Shown piece after piece: positions 37,120 through 46,407 of a stretch of DNA of 64,000 nt. Each line of letters starts with the position of its first letter. Position 1 is the first letter of the stretch. A program made the position numbers and the translations under genes. The DNA is taken from positions 62,001-126,000 of the forward strand of contig CALUXC010000004.1 of NCBI GenBank assembly GCA_944324635.1. Direction: 5' to 3'. This stretch comes from Candidatus Avelusimicrobium intestinipullorum. Lineage in GTDB: Bacteria; Elusimicrobiota; Elusimicrobia; Elusimicrobiales; Elusimicrobiaceae. The notes below the pieces were generated by a model. The model worked only from the letters and a program-made list of their open reading frames with translations, was not told the DNA's origin and ran no database searches.

Positions 37120-37755
37120 TTACATTAAAAACTTGGAAAAAATTCCCACCAGCAGCATGGTCGGCGGCAGGAGGATATATTTTACGCCTCCCGTTAAAAT
37201 AAGCGCCAGCACCACATACATGCCGTAACGGCCGAAAAACGAGTCATACCCATACGCCGCACGCTGGGGCAAAAGAGCCGTCACAATACGGCCTCCGTCC
37301 AGGGGCGGAATGGGGATTAAATTAAATACGGCCAAAAAGATATTGATAAACATTCCGTATTGAAGAAATACGAAAATCTGTTCCAGCGCACGGGGAGAAA
37401 AGAAACTCTGCGCCAGCAGGAAAATTTTCATGGCCAGCACGCACAGCGTCGCCAACAGCAAATTGGCCGCCGGGCCCGCAAACGCCACTTTGCCCATATC
37501 GCGCCGAGGAGAAGCAAACCGCAGCGGATTAATCGGCACGGGTTTGGCCCAGCCAAACAGCGGCATGCCCGTCAGCCAGCACAAAGCCGGCACCGCGATA
37601 GAGCCGATGATATCCACATGCGAAATAGGGTTTAACGTCAAGCGTCCGCTCAGGTAGGCGGTATCGTCCCCCATGCGGAAAGCCACAAACCCATGCGCAA
37701 ATTCGTGCAGGATAATGGAAAAAAATAAAATGGGCAAAAATACAATAACTTCCAT
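37120..37755 (-). CDS. Site-2 protease family (M50) membrane metalloprotease
   Basis: A 211-residue polytopic protein. The zinc motif HEFAH is at residues 17-21 in the first helix, and the second site IPPLDGGRI (Asp near 153) lies in a later helix; together they form the M50 active site. The short form without PDZ domain matches the YwhC/FtsH-like group of rhomboid-independent intramembrane proteases with unknown substrates. It precedes trpS by 9 bases. The stretch 37756-37839 before it holds a weakly paired GC-rich region but no clear promoter. Confidence 0.92.
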   Translation of the reverse strand: MEVIVFLPILFFSIILHEFAHGFVAFRMGDDTAYLSGRLTLNPISHVDIIGSIAVPALCWLTGMPLFGWAKPVPINPLRFASPRRDMGKVAFAGPAANLLLATLCVLAMKIFLLAQSFFSPRALEQIFVFLQYGMFINIFLAVFNLIPIPPLDGGRIVTALLPQRAAYGYDSFFGRYGMYVVLALILTGGVKYILLPPTMLLVGIFSKFLM

Positions 37756-37839
37756 ACCCTTTCATTTTACTAATTTATCCCGCTTCCTGCACGCGTTCGG
37801 AAAGGGGATTTTCCCTATGAAAGCGGGGGGCAAAAACGG

Positions 37840-38955
37840 CTAGTTTAGTTTTGATTTGAAATTCTTGTAAGCAATCAGGCACAACCCGACGGATATAACC
37901 GCCAAACACAGGCAATTTTGCCAAAACAGCCCCCAGTCCCCCCCTTTCAAAATGACGGCCCGAAAGTTGAGTACGGAATACATCATGGGGTTCAAATAGC
38001 ACAACCAGCGAAAAAGCAGCGGAATATTAGCCACCGGAAAGAATACGCCCGAAAGCAAAATGGACGGCATCAAATACAAGACGCTTCCCATCATAGCCTG
38101 CTGCTGGGTACGCGCCACCGTGCTGATAAGCAACGCACAGGCCAAGGCCGACACCGCAAACAACCCGGCATTTATCCCCACCTGCCACAAGCTGCCCCTA
38201 AAGGGAATGCCAAACCCTACCACTCCCACAAACAGTACTACCCCCACAATCCCCAGCCCTATCACGAAATAGGGCAAGGTTTTGCCCAGCATGATTTCTT
38301 CCACACTGCATGGGGAAGCAATTAATTTTTCCATAGTACCCGTTTCTTTTTCTTTAGCCAAGGCCATTCCCCCCACCACCAATAGCACAATAAAAGTTGC
38401 CATCACCATGAGGGCGGGAATCATAAAAGCGGTCGTGTCCATGTAGTGGTTAAACAACACGCGCATATCCAGCTCAATCAAGCCGCCGGAGAGATTGTAC
38501 CCGTTGGCGCGGGCCGTTTCGGCCACGATTTGCTGCACATACCCGTTTACCTGTTGGGCACGTTGGGCATTGGTGGCGTTAAGCAAAAGCTGTATGGGAG
38601 AAGACCCCCGCTCCAGCGCTTTTTCAAACCCTTCCGGCGGGGCCACCAGCACGGCTTCTGCCCGGTGGGAAGCAATCAATTCTTCCGGGTCGGCCACTTG
38701 GGCTCCGTTTAAGCCGGGCACGGACACAAACCACCCCGAAGCCAACGCGCGGCTTTCCAACTGTTGGGCTATTTTCCCGGGTTTGGACACCACCGCAAAG
38801 CGAATATTTTTCACCTCGCTTGTCAGCGCCAGGCCAAACATAACCGTTTGCATGACGGGAATGAAAAAAATGGCAAACAGCATTTTGGGGTCCCGTATGA
38901 TTTGAATAATTTCTTTTATAAAAAACCCTTTTAGGGCGCGAGCACGTATTTTCAT
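37840..38955 (-). CDS. ABC-2 type efflux permease (second)
   Basis: A 371-residue YbhR/YhhJ-type permease: N-terminal cytoplasmic segment ending in a helix (about 28-48), a large periplasmic domain (about 50-175), then five helices including the ABC-2 core (TGTMEKLIASPCSVEEIMLGK loop near 225). It overlaps the preceding permease gene by 4 bases. Two related permeases suggest a heterodimer, as in YbhS/YbhR. Likely substrates are drugs or other hydrophobic compounds, by family (inference). Confidence 0.9.
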   Translation of the reverse strand: MKIRARALKGFFIKEIIQIIRDPKMLFAIFFIPVMQTVMFGLALTSEVKNIRFAVVSKPGKIAQQLESRALASGWFVSVPGLNGAQVADPEELIASHRAEAVLVAPPEGFEKALERGSSPIQLLLNATNAQRAQQVNGYVQQIVAETARANGYNLSGGLIELDMRVLFNHYMDTTAFMIPALMVMATFIVLLVVGGMALAKEKETGTMEKLIASPCSVEEIMLGKTLPYFVIGLGIVGVVLFVGVVGFGIPFRGSLWQVGINAGLFAVSALACALLISTVARTQQQAMMGSVLYLMPSILLSGVFFPVANIPLLFRWLCYLNPMMYSVLNFRAVILKGGDWGLFWQNCLCLAVISVGLCLIAYKNFKSKLN

Positions 38956-40088
38956 GGTTCCACGTCCGTTTTGAATTTATGCACCGCCAGCAAAATCATC
39001 ACCGCCGCAAACGCCACAATGGCCAACAGTGCGCCACCTAGCACGGCAGGTGCGGCATCGCTTAAAAATACCGTACGGCTGATTAACAAAAACCAACGCT
39101 GCGGAAACAGCGCAGTAAAGTATTGAAAAAAAAGCGGCATATTTTCTATCGGGAAAATAAAACCCGAGAAAATAAACGAAGGCAGCAACCCCGCCGCAAA
39201 AGCAAATTGAATGGCCGCCTGCTGTTGGCGCGTGACGACGGAAATCAGCAGCCCCAAAGCAAGCGCCCCCGTAATATACACACCGCAGGCCGTCATGTAC
39301 AGGGCAAAACTGCCCAAAAACGGAATCCGAAACACATACAAGGCCAATACAAACACCACCAATACGTCAACAAACGTCAGCAAAAAATAGGGCATTAATT
39401 TGCCTAACACAATTTCTGCCGGACGCACAGGCGTGGAAAGGAGAAGCTCCATAGAGCCGTTTTCCCACTCTTTGGCAACGGTCAGCGCCGTCAGCACAAT
39501 AGCCAAAAAACCGATAATAATGGTGCTTAGGGCGGGCACAATAAACCAACGGCTGTTAAGCTCCGGGTTAAACAAAAATCGGCTTCGTATCCGTTCCCCT
39601 GCCGGGGCACTTAACGATGAAATATCCGGATTCTCTTTTGCAAATATGGCGGCCGCCTGTTGCAAGGCTCCCTGAATATAGGTGCCCATAATGCCGGCCT
39701 GCACGTTATCGGTACCGTCTGCCAACAGCTGCACCTGCCCGGGTTGTGCGTTGCGGATATTTCGCCCAAATCCTTGGCGGATAATCATGAGGGCCGGGCT
39801 GTCGTTTCGCATAAGGGCACGCTCCAACTCCAGCTGGCCATGAACAGGCAGCAGCTTAAAATAGCCGGAAGAAGCTACCTCCTGCAAGAATCGGCGCGAA
39901 ACGGACGTTTGGTCGTTATCCCGCACATATACGCGCAGATTTTTGTAATCCAAATCAATCACAAACCCAAACAGTCCCACAAACAGCAGCGGCAGTATGA
40001 GGGTGACGGCCAAGGTAAACGGATCCCGCCGAATATGTTTGTACTCCTTATACGCAATACTGCGGGCTCTTCGCCAAGAAAAGTTCAT
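38952..40088 (-). CDS. ABC-2 type efflux permease (first)
   Basis: A 378-residue permease with the same layout as the following gene: one N-terminal helix (about 27-47), periplasmic domain, and a C-terminal bundle with the conserved loop EWENGSMELLLSTPVRPAEIVLGK (split near residues 210-232). It overlaps the second ATPase gene by 4 bases. It is predicted to pair with the downstream permease in the inner membrane and connect to the HlyD-type adaptor and TolC-like channel of this operon. Confidence 0.9.
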   Translation of the reverse strand: MNFSWRRARSIAYKEYKHIRRDPFTLAVTLILPLLFVGLFGFVIDLDYKNLRVYVRDNDQTSVSRRFLQEVASSGYFKLLPVHGQLELERALMRNDSPALMIIRQGFGRNIRNAQPGQVQLLADGTDNVQAGIMGTYIQGALQQAAAIFAKENPDISSLSAPAGERIRSRFLFNPELNSRWFIVPALSTIIIGFLAIVLTALTVAKEWENGSMELLLSTPVRPAEIVLGKLMPYFLLTFVDVLVVFVLALYVFRIPFLGSFALYMTACGVYITGALALGLLISVVTRQQQAAIQFAFAAGLLPSFIFSGFIFPIENMPLFFQYFTALFPQRWFLLISRTVFLSDAAPAVLGGALLAIVAFAAVMILLAVHKFKTDVEP

Positions 40089-41011
40089 ACGCCTCTGCCT
40101 CCGCTTACTGCTTCTAAAAACACATCCTCTAATGTGGGTTCCGTTTCATAAACGGAAAACCCTTTTTGATAGGGGCGCGTGGCCCGCTCAAAGGCCGCTC
40201 GGTCGGCAGTCCGCACCCGCAGGCAATCTCCAAATACGGAGGAAGCCACCCCCTCTTCCGCCAATGCCTGGCGCACCTGCTTGATAAGAGGCTGCGAAAA
40301 AGAAAGCTCCAGCGGCTTAACGGGAAAAAACTGTTTTTTAAGTTCTGCCGGCGTTCCCTGCGCCACCATTTTTCCCCGTTCCATTAAAGCAATCCGCCCG
40401 CAATATTCAGCTTCGTCCATATAGTGGGTCGTCACAAAAATGGTTTTCCCCTGTTCGGCCAAGCGGCGAATAAGCGCCCAAAAGGCTTCACGCGTTTGGG
40501 GGGAGGTACCGGCGGTGGGCTCGTCCAAAAACACAAAATCGGGGTCGTGCAGCAAAGCGGCCGCCAAGGCGGCCATCTGCTTTACCCCGCCAGACAACTG
40601 CCCCACAGGGCCGCTCAAATGTTCCGGCAACCCGATAAAAGATTTAATTTTACGGGCCCGAATATCAATTTGCGCTTCGTCCATACCATAGAGGCTGCCC
40701 GCAAAACGTAAATTTTCCTGTACGCTTAAATCGGGATAAAGCGTAAATTTTTGGGACATATACCCAATCCGCGGCTTTAACACAGCCGTAGAAGAAGAAA
40801 CATCTTTTCCCCCCACTTCCACCTTGCCGCCCGAAGGGTTCAAAATGCCGCACAGGGTGCGCATGGTGGTGGTCTTGCCGGCGCCGTTGGCGCCCAAAAA
40901 GCCAAAAATCTCCCCGCGGTACACTTCAAAGCTCACGTTATCTACGGCCCGAAACGTGCCAAAAGTTACCGTTAAATTTTTCACGCGGATTACAATCTCA
41001 TTTTCGTTCAT
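40085..41011 (-). CDS. ABC transporter ATP-binding protein (second)
   Basis: A 308-residue CcmA-type ATPase. Walker A GANGAGKTTTM near residue 40, signature LSGGVKQM, Walker B FVFLDEPTAG and the His-loop THYMDEAEYC are intact. About 85 residues beyond the nucleotide domain form the C-terminal regulatory extension typical of drug-export ATPases. It overlaps the first ATPase gene by 14 bases. In E. coli YbhF the two ATPase units are fused; here they are separate genes. Confidence 0.92.
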   Translation of the reverse strand: MNENEIVIRVKNLTVTFGTFRAVDNVSFEVYRGEIFGFLGANGAGKTTTMRTLCGILNPSGGKVEVGGKDVSSSTAVLKPRIGYMSQKFTLYPDLSVQENLRFAGSLYGMDEAQIDIRARKIKSFIGLPEHLSGPVGQLSGGVKQMAALAAALLHDPDFVFLDEPTAGTSPQTREAFWALIRRLAEQGKTIFVTTHYMDEAEYCGRIALMERGKMVAQGTPAELKKQFFPVKPLELSFSQPLIKQVRQALAEEGVASSVFGDCLRVRTADRAAFERATRPYQKGFSVYETEPTLEDVFLEAVSGGRGV

Positions 41012-41723
41012 GGTTCAAAAATATCTCCGCAAAGTCTCGCACGCCAAAGCGCTGCATCACGTCCCGCGGGGCCCCGCTGGCCAGCAAACTTCCTTCATCA
41101 AGCACATACACATAAGCACAGCGGGCCGCCTCGTCCATATACGACGTACTTAAAATCACCGTCATATCCGCTCCGGCAAACCCGTATACCAAGTTCCACA
41201 GTTCCTGACGGCTCACCGGGTCCACCCCAACGGTAGGCTCATCAAGCAGTAAAAGTTTGGGGCGGTTTAACAGCACGCACATAAGCCCCAGTTTTTTGTA
41301 CATACCGCCGGACAATTTACCGGCCGGACGGTCCCTAAACGGGGCCATATCCGTGGCCTGGAGTAATTCTTCTGCCCGCGCCGCAAACGCCTCGCGCGGC
41401 AAGCCGTACAAGTCGCGAAAAAATTCCAAGTGTTCCCAGCAGGTTAAATCGGGGTACAGGCTGGGTTCCTGCGGGAAATATCCCGTCACGCGTTTGGCTT
41501 GCGAAGAAGAAACCACTTCCCCCTGTTCGGAATACGACACGGCGCCCTTGTCGGGGTGAAGTAATCCTGCCAGCAAACGCATCAGCGTTGTTTTCCCTGC
41601 CCCGTTGGGGCCGATAATGCCGTGCACGTGCCCCGCAGCAAACGCGGCGTCCACCCGCTTTAGCGCCTGCGTGCGTCCCATTTGTTTGCTTACTTGGCTC
41701 ACCCCAACGCCTAAAGCCGGCAT
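40998..41723 (-). CDS. ABC transporter ATP-binding protein (first)
   Basis: A 241-residue ATPase with Walker A GPNGAGKTTLM near residue 42, signature LSGGMYKKLGL, Walker B LLLLDEPTVGVDP and switch region STSYMDEAARC, where the usual His is replaced by Ser-Tyr. That change may make this the weaker of two non-equivalent ATP sites. It is encoded 3 bases after the HlyD-type adaptor. Confidence 0.9.
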   Translation of the reverse strand: MPALGVGVSQVSKQMGRTQALKRVDAAFAAGHVHGIIGPNGAGKTTLMRLLAGLLHPDKGAVSYSEQGEVVSSSQAKRVTGYFPQEPSLYPDLTCWEHLEFFRDLYGLPREAFAARAEELLQATDMAPFRDRPAGKLSGGMYKKLGLMCVLLNRPKLLLLDEPTVGVDPVSRQELWNLVYGFAGADMTVILSTSYMDEAARCAYVYVLDEGSLLASGAPRDVMQRFGVRDFAEIFLNHERK

Positions 41724-41726
41724 AGC

Positions 41727-42458
41727 TTACTGTGCCTCCTCAAACGATACTTCCAACGTCATACCCGATTTGAGGGAATGCGTGTTGTCGTTTTGAAAGC
41801 GTGTTTTCACGCCATATACCAACCGTTCCCGTTCGCGGCGGGTTTGCACGTTTTTGGGGGTAAATTCGGCCTCGTCATTAATGGCCAAAATAACGCCCTC
41901 AAACGTCTGCCCCGTTTCGGGCAGGAAACCCTTCACTTTTTGCCCCGCCTGAAGCCGAGCCAACAAATCGTGCTCCACATACACCCACACGTCCACTTCG
42001 CTTAGGTCGGCCACTGTCAAAATTTTGCGGCCCGCGGCCACAAATTCCCCCGGCTCATAATACCGGTACAGCACTTTCCCCGTAAGCGGGCTGGCAATAT
42101 CGCACCAAGTGGCATACAAAGCGGCCTGGTCATTTTGATGTTTTTTCAAATCATAATTTTCACGCGAACCGGCCGTTGTTTTCAAAAGCGTTTCGGCGCG
42201 CTTAAACTCTTTGGCCGCAATTTCCGCTTTTAGGCGCGTATCGCGGCAATCCAACCGGGCCAGCACGTCCCCTTCTTTAACGGGGCTTCCTTCCTGCACG
42301 TTTATTTGGGCAATCGTGTCCGACAGGCGGCTCGGCACGTCCACTTCCACCGCTTCCACCACCCCGCTATAAGCAAACGGCGTATGGCGCAGAAACACTA
42401 GCCCGCCCGCTACGGCCAGCACCAACAAAATAATCGCAACAATCAATATCTTTTTCAT
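41727..42458 (-). CDS. HlyD-family periplasmic adaptor (membrane fusion protein)
   Basis: A 243-residue adaptor with an N-terminal membrane helix (MKKILIVAIILLVLAVAGG), a lipoyl/barrel-sandwich part (GVVEAVEVDVPSRLSDTI and GKVLYRYYEPGEFVAAG), a short helical hairpin and a beta-barrel with LSEVDVWVYVEH. The hairpin is shorter than in EmrA or MacA. It should join the inner-membrane ABC complex to the TolC-like channel encoded 7 bases upstream. Confidence 0.9.
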   Translation of the reverse strand: MKKILIVAIILLVLAVAGGLVFLRHTPFAYSGVVEAVEVDVPSRLSDTIAQINVQEGSPVKEGDVLARLDCRDTRLKAEIAAKEFKRAETLLKTTAGSRENYDLKKHQNDQAALYATWCDIASPLTGKVLYRYYEPGEFVAAGRKILTVADLSEVDVWVYVEHDLLARLQAGQKVKGFLPETGQTFEGVILAINDEAEFTPKNVQTRRERERLVYGVKTRFQNDNTHSLKSGMTLEVSFEEAQ

Positions 42459-42465
42459 ATGGCTC

Positions 42466-43797
42466 CTATTTCCCTAAACTGTCCAAAACGGCTAATCCGT
42501 TTAAGCGACGAATATTCAATTCGCTCAGCATTAACTTACTTTGCAAAGCGGAAAGGTTTGCGTCATCTACTTCCAAAAACGTTACCGCCCCCGCATTATA
42601 CGCCCGGTACGTCAGTTCCGCCGCCTGGGCCGCCTTGGCAGACAGTTCCGTTGCCAAGGCCGTTTCCACGTCCAGCGCGCTCAGTACGTCCTGCGCCGCG
42701 GCGAATAAAGATTCCAGCTCCTGCGCCACATCTTCCCGCTTAAAGGCAGCCGCCTGTGCCTGGCTTTGGTTTGAACGCGCCAGCGAACGGTTTGCCCCGC
42801 CTTCAAAAAGAGGCAGACGCAAAGATACCCCCGCACGGCCCAAAAAGACGTCTTCCTGAATGGGGCCGTTGGGATATTGCCAATAGGCCCCCGCATTAAG
42901 GGCAAGCCTGGGCCAAACGGCGGCCGTATAGGCACGCGCGGCCGCCTGGTACGAGGATACTAAACCGTCATACGCGGCCAGGCGGGGTGTGTCTTTGTCA
43001 AAATTTAGCGAAGAAAATGCCGCAAAGCGCTTAACGGTGTCCGCCGGGTTATCGGCCCGAATTACGGCTGTGGTTTTACCGGCCAGCTTCTCCTTCACGC
43101 GAAAGTCCAGCGCGTAATGCGGGTCTATGCCAAAATCCTGTCCCGTGAGGCTAAACAACTCCCGCAAGTGGCGGGCCAACTGGGCACGCGCCGAGCTTAC
43201 GTCCACCGCGGTGCGAAGGGTTTGTTTTTCCGCCAGCAACACATCGCGGCGGCTTTTCGCCCCGGCTTTATAGGCACTATGCACATCGGCTTGTTGCTTA
43301 CGGGCCACTTTAAGCTGTTCGGAAAGCAAATATACATTTTCCAAATCGCCCTGCACGGAGAAATAAGCCTGCCGCACCTGCAACAGCGTCTGCTTGCGGG
43401 CCAACGCATATTCCATCAATTTGCTTTCATAAACGCCCAACGCGCTACGCGCCGAAGCGGAACGTGCCCCGTTATCAAACAACACATATTCTAAGGTCGG
43501 GCCCACGGAATAGCCCCATTCGCTTCCGAACTCAAACAGCTGCGTCCCCACCTGCATCTGAGGCACTTCGGAAGTCCAACTGCCCGAAGCGTCCATATAC
43601 AAGGCGGGGTACAGCCCGCCGCGGCGGCTTTCGTACGAACCGTAGGCCGCTTGGGCCTCGGCCTGAGCGGCCTTGACCGCAGGAGAAAATGCCAACGCGG
43701 CTTCCTCGCAGGCAAGTAAGGGCAACTCCTTAACTTCCGCCCCCGTTACTCCCACCGATACGAAAAGCAGCGCAACTGCCAGCCAATTTCGTTTCAT
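42466..43797 (-). CDS. TolC-family outer-membrane efflux protein
   Basis: A 443-residue protein with a signal peptide (MKRNWLAVALLFVSVGVTG) and two repeats of long Ala/Gln/Ser-rich helices with short strands, the TolC layout: first half to about 220, second half starting near LPRLALNAGAYWQYPNGP and ending in NIRRLNGLAVLDSLGK. It overlaps the TetR stop by 4 bases. It supplies the outer-membrane exit for the pump encoded by the next five genes. Confidence 0.9.
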   Translation of the reverse strand: MKRNWLAVALLFVSVGVTGAEVKELPLLACEEAALAFSPAVKAAQAEAQAAYGSYESRRGGLYPALYMDASGSWTSEVPQMQVGTQLFEFGSEWGYSVGPTLEYVLFDNGARSASARSALGVYESKLMEYALARKQTLLQVRQAYFSVQGDLENVYLLSEQLKVARKQQADVHSAYKAGAKSRRDVLLAEKQTLRTAVDVSSARAQLARHLRELFSLTGQDFGIDPHYALDFRVKEKLAGKTTAVIRADNPADTVKRFAAFSSLNFDKDTPRLAAYDGLVSSYQAAARAYTAAVWPRLALNAGAYWQYPNGPIQEDVFLGRAGVSLRLPLFEGGANRSLARSNQSQAQAAAFKREDVAQELESLFAAAQDVLSALDVETALATELSAKAAQAAELTYRAYNAGAVTFLEVDDANLSALQSKLMLSELNIRRLNGLAVLDSLGK

Positions 43798-44426
43798 TTC
43801 TCCCCCTTAAAAACAGCGTTTACAAGTAGGCGTATTCTTTCTTCGGCGCCTTTATCCGAGAATAATGCCGCCACGGACGGCCGCACTTTGCCTTTCCAGG
43901 GCAACGTCACCCGTTCGTCCAACCCCGCCACCAACTGCGGAAATACTAACGGCACCACCAGCACTAAGGCCGCATTGGCCGCATCATGCAAGGCCAAAGA
44001 TCCTTCCTTTTCGGCACGTTCCAATTGCGTAAGAAGCAGCGTAATATGCTGCGTAAAATTCCGCCCGATAAAATCAATAATTTTAGTGTTTGCACTAAAC
44101 ACGTCCCCCGCCAAAGAAGACAGCATACGGCGGTTTTCCCGTGCAAAGCGTTGTATGGCCAGCAAAATATTCAACACATTTTCCCGTGCGGATTTCTCTT
44201 CCGATACTTCCACCCGTATATTTTTAAGCAGGCTTTCATAAAGCGTACTTAATAAAGCACGGTCAAAATTATCTTTGTTTGTAAAATAATAATGGAACAT
44301 GCCCAAATTTACTTGGCTCTCCGCGCATACTTCCCGCACGGTAAAACCGCCCAGGCCTTTGGCACGCGCAAGGCGAATGCCCGTTTGAATTAATTTCACA
44401 TCATTGCCGGAGGAAGTTCTTCCCAT
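43794..44426 (-). CDS. TetR-family repressor of the efflux operon
   Basis: A 210-residue regulator. The helix-turn-helix is GGFTVREVCAESQVNLGMFHYYFTNKDNF (residues about 21-50, split here by description: recognition helix VNLGMFHYYF). A variable C-terminal helical domain would bind the inducer. It is the first gene of the efflux operon and reads from a promoter containing a near-ideal TetR-type palindrome (44454-44479), so autorepression with release by a pump substrate is the likely control (inference). AGGAG precedes the ATG. Confidence 0.92.
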   Translation of the reverse strand: MGRTSSGNDVKLIQTGIRLARAKGLGGFTVREVCAESQVNLGMFHYYFTNKDNFDRALLSTLYESLLKNIRVEVSEEKSARENVLNILLAIQRFARENRRMLSSLAGDVFSANTKIIDFIGRNFTQHITLLLTQLERAEKEGSLALHDAANAALVLVVPLVFPQLVAGLDERVTLPWKGKVRPSVAALFSDKGAEERIRLLVNAVFKGEK

Positions 44427-44453
44427 AATTCTCTCCTAAAAGTCAGAATGTAT

Positions 44454-44486
44454 AATTATTATACGAGCGTATAATAATTTTGTCAA
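44454..44486 (-). promoter_or_regulatory. Consensus promoter with embedded TetR operator
   Basis: On the minus strand TTGACA (44481-44486), 17 bases, then TATAAT (44458-44463). The palindrome AATTATTATAC-GAGC-GTATAATAATT (arms 44454-44464 and 44469-44479) is perfect over 11 bp and covers the spacer and -10. A bound dimer would block polymerase directly. It drives the tetR-tolC-hlyD-ABC operon. Confidence 0.9.
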
Positions 44487-44546
44487 TGTCTTATTTTAAG
44501 GAAATATATTGCCAACAACATTGAGGCCCGAACCTAGGCAGATAAA

Positions 44547-44574
44547 CAAAAAACCCCGCCGAAGCGGGGTTTTA
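44547..44574 (-). terminator. Rho-independent terminator of the glycan operon
   Basis: AAACCCCGC (44551-44559) and GCGGGGTTT (44564-44572) form a 9-bp stem with a 4-base loop. On the minus strand the stem is followed by a T-run. It lies 20 bases after the msbA-like stop and keeps the glycan operon from reading into tetR. Confidence 0.92.
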
Positions 44575-44591
44575 TCAAAATAGGCGACATT

Positions 44592-46358
44592 TTATTGCCG
44601 CTTAAACTGCATGGCGTACAAATTGGCATACGCCCCTTGCTGTTTTAAGAGCTCCTCGTGGGTGCCTTCCTCCACGATTTTCCCGTCATTAATTACCACA
44701 ATCTTATCCGCATTTTGAATGGTGGACAAGCGGTGCGCAATCACAATCACGGTACGGTTTTTCATCAAGTTATCCAACGCTTCCTGTACCACACGTTCGG
44801 ACTTATTGTCTAACGCGCTGGTGGCTTCGTCCAAAATGACGATAGGCGCATCTTTCACAAACGCGCGCGCAATAGCCAAGCGCTGTTTCTGCCCGCCGGA
44901 AAGCAAAATGCCACGCTCGCCGATTTCTGTATCCAGCTTGGCCGGCAGTTCCCGCACAAAATCGTCCAAACAGGCATTTTTCAAAGCACGCCAAATAGTT
45001 TCTTCATCGGCCTGCACATTGCCCAAAAGCACATTTTCACGAATGGTACCGGAGAAAAGGAAGTTATCCTGAAATACCATGGCGATTTTTTCACGCAGGG
45101 AATTTTGACTAATGTCCTTAATATCGGCGCCGTCAATTTTCACCGCGCCGCGCTGCACATCATATAGCCGCGGAATAAGAGCGGAAATGGTAGTTTTCCC
45201 ACCGCCGGAGTTACCTACCAAAGCCACAGTATGCCCAACGGGAATTTCCAAGTTGATGTCGTGCAATACCTCCCGCCCGGGCACATATTCAAAGTGTACG
45301 TGCTCAAAGGTAATTCCTTTTTTGATTTCTTTTAATTCTTTGGCGGTGCTTAAATCTTTGATATTGGGCTGCAAGTCCAAGATTTCAAAAATACGGTCTA
45401 TCGCCAAGAAAGAATTTTGAATGGAAATATAGTTATTCCCCACGGATTTTAACGGGGTGTAAAGCATCATCAAGGCGGCAATAAACGCCACAAAGTTACC
45501 GCTGGTAATTTTACCGCTTACAATTAAATAGCTTCCGCACCCAATTACTAAGGCTATCCCGATAGACATAATAATATGCATTAACGGCGAGAGCCAGTTG
45601 GTCCCCTTTACCATTTTCATCGCAAGGGAAAAGGTCATATCCGTTACATTGTGGAAGCGTTTTTTAAATTCGTCTTCCAGCACAAACGAGCGGATGGTTT
45701 TGTTGCCGGCAAAGGTTTCATTGTAAATAGTCATCACATAAGACAAGTTCCCCACCGTTTTTTCCAAAATCTCTTTCATTTTCTTGCGCACTTTTGCCAT
45801 CGGATAAATAAAAAACACCAATACCGCAATAGCAATCAAGGCCAGCTGCCACGAGTTGTAAATAAGCACAAAAATAAGCGAGATAGAAGAAAAAGTTTTA
45901 GACAAAAACTGCTTTAAGTTATCAATCAGCCCGGTAGAAGCCAATTCCGCATCGGTAGAATAGCGAAACAAAATAGTCCCGGAATTGTTTTGGTCAAAAT
46001 AGGAGGTATCCATAGAAAGGAGTTTGGCATACAATTTGCGTTTAACGCCAATCGTAATTTTCTGCGCCACCCAGGTGTTTAAGTAGTTAGAGGCATAAAT
46101 CAACACGCCCTGGACAATGGTAAACCCCACAATCAAGAAAGGTATCATCGCCGAGAAATGTGGTTGTTTGTCTACCATCACCTTATCCATAAATGGTTTT
46201 AAAAACATTGCCACCACGCCATCCAGAGCGCCCACTGGCACCGTAAGCGCCACACCCAGGCACGCACGGAACCAATACGGCTTCACATACGGCCACATTC
46301 GCCTAAAGTTAATCACCAAAAGATTACGACTGATTGCTTGTTTAATAAAATGTCCCAT
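44592..46358 (-). CDS. msbA: MsbA-like lipid/glycolipid ABC exporter
   Basis: A 588-residue half-transporter: six membrane helices (to about 310) followed by the ATPase with Walker A GNSGGGKTT near 385, Q-loop, signature LLSGGQKQRLAIARAF, Walker B PIVILDEATSALD and switch His in IAHRLSTI. All are intact. MsbA and relatives flip lipid A or lipid-linked glycans across the inner membrane. As last gene of the glycan operon it may flip the product of these glycosyltransferases, either lipid A-core or a lipid-linked oligosaccharide. Confidence 0.92.
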   Translation of the reverse strand: MGHFIKQAISRNLLVINFRRMWPYVKPYWFRACLGVALTVPVGALDGVVAMFLKPFMDKVMVDKQPHFSAMIPFLIVGFTIVQGVLIYASNYLNTWVAQKITIGVKRKLYAKLLSMDTSYFDQNNSGTILFRYSTDAELASTGLIDNLKQFLSKTFSSISLIFVLIYNSWQLALIAIAVLVFFIYPMAKVRKKMKEILEKTVGNLSYVMTIYNETFAGNKTIRSFVLEDEFKKRFHNVTDMTFSLAMKMVKGTNWLSPLMHIIMSIGIALVIGCGSYLIVSGKITSGNFVAFIAALMMLYTPLKSVGNNYISIQNSFLAIDRIFEILDLQPNIKDLSTAKELKEIKKGITFEHVHFEYVPGREVLHDINLEIPVGHTVALVGNSGGGKTTISALIPRLYDVQRGAVKIDGADIKDISQNSLREKIAMVFQDNFLFSGTIRENVLLGNVQADEETIWRALKNACLDDFVRELPAKLDTEIGERGILLSGGQKQRLAIARAFVKDAPIVILDEATSALDNKSERVVQEALDNLMKNRTVIVIAHRLSTIQNADKIVVINDGKIVEEGTHEELLKQQGAYANLYAMQFKRQ

Positions 46359-46407
46359 AAATTTATTTTCTCTGGGGATACCCTAAAGAGAAATATTCCT
46401 TTCAAAA

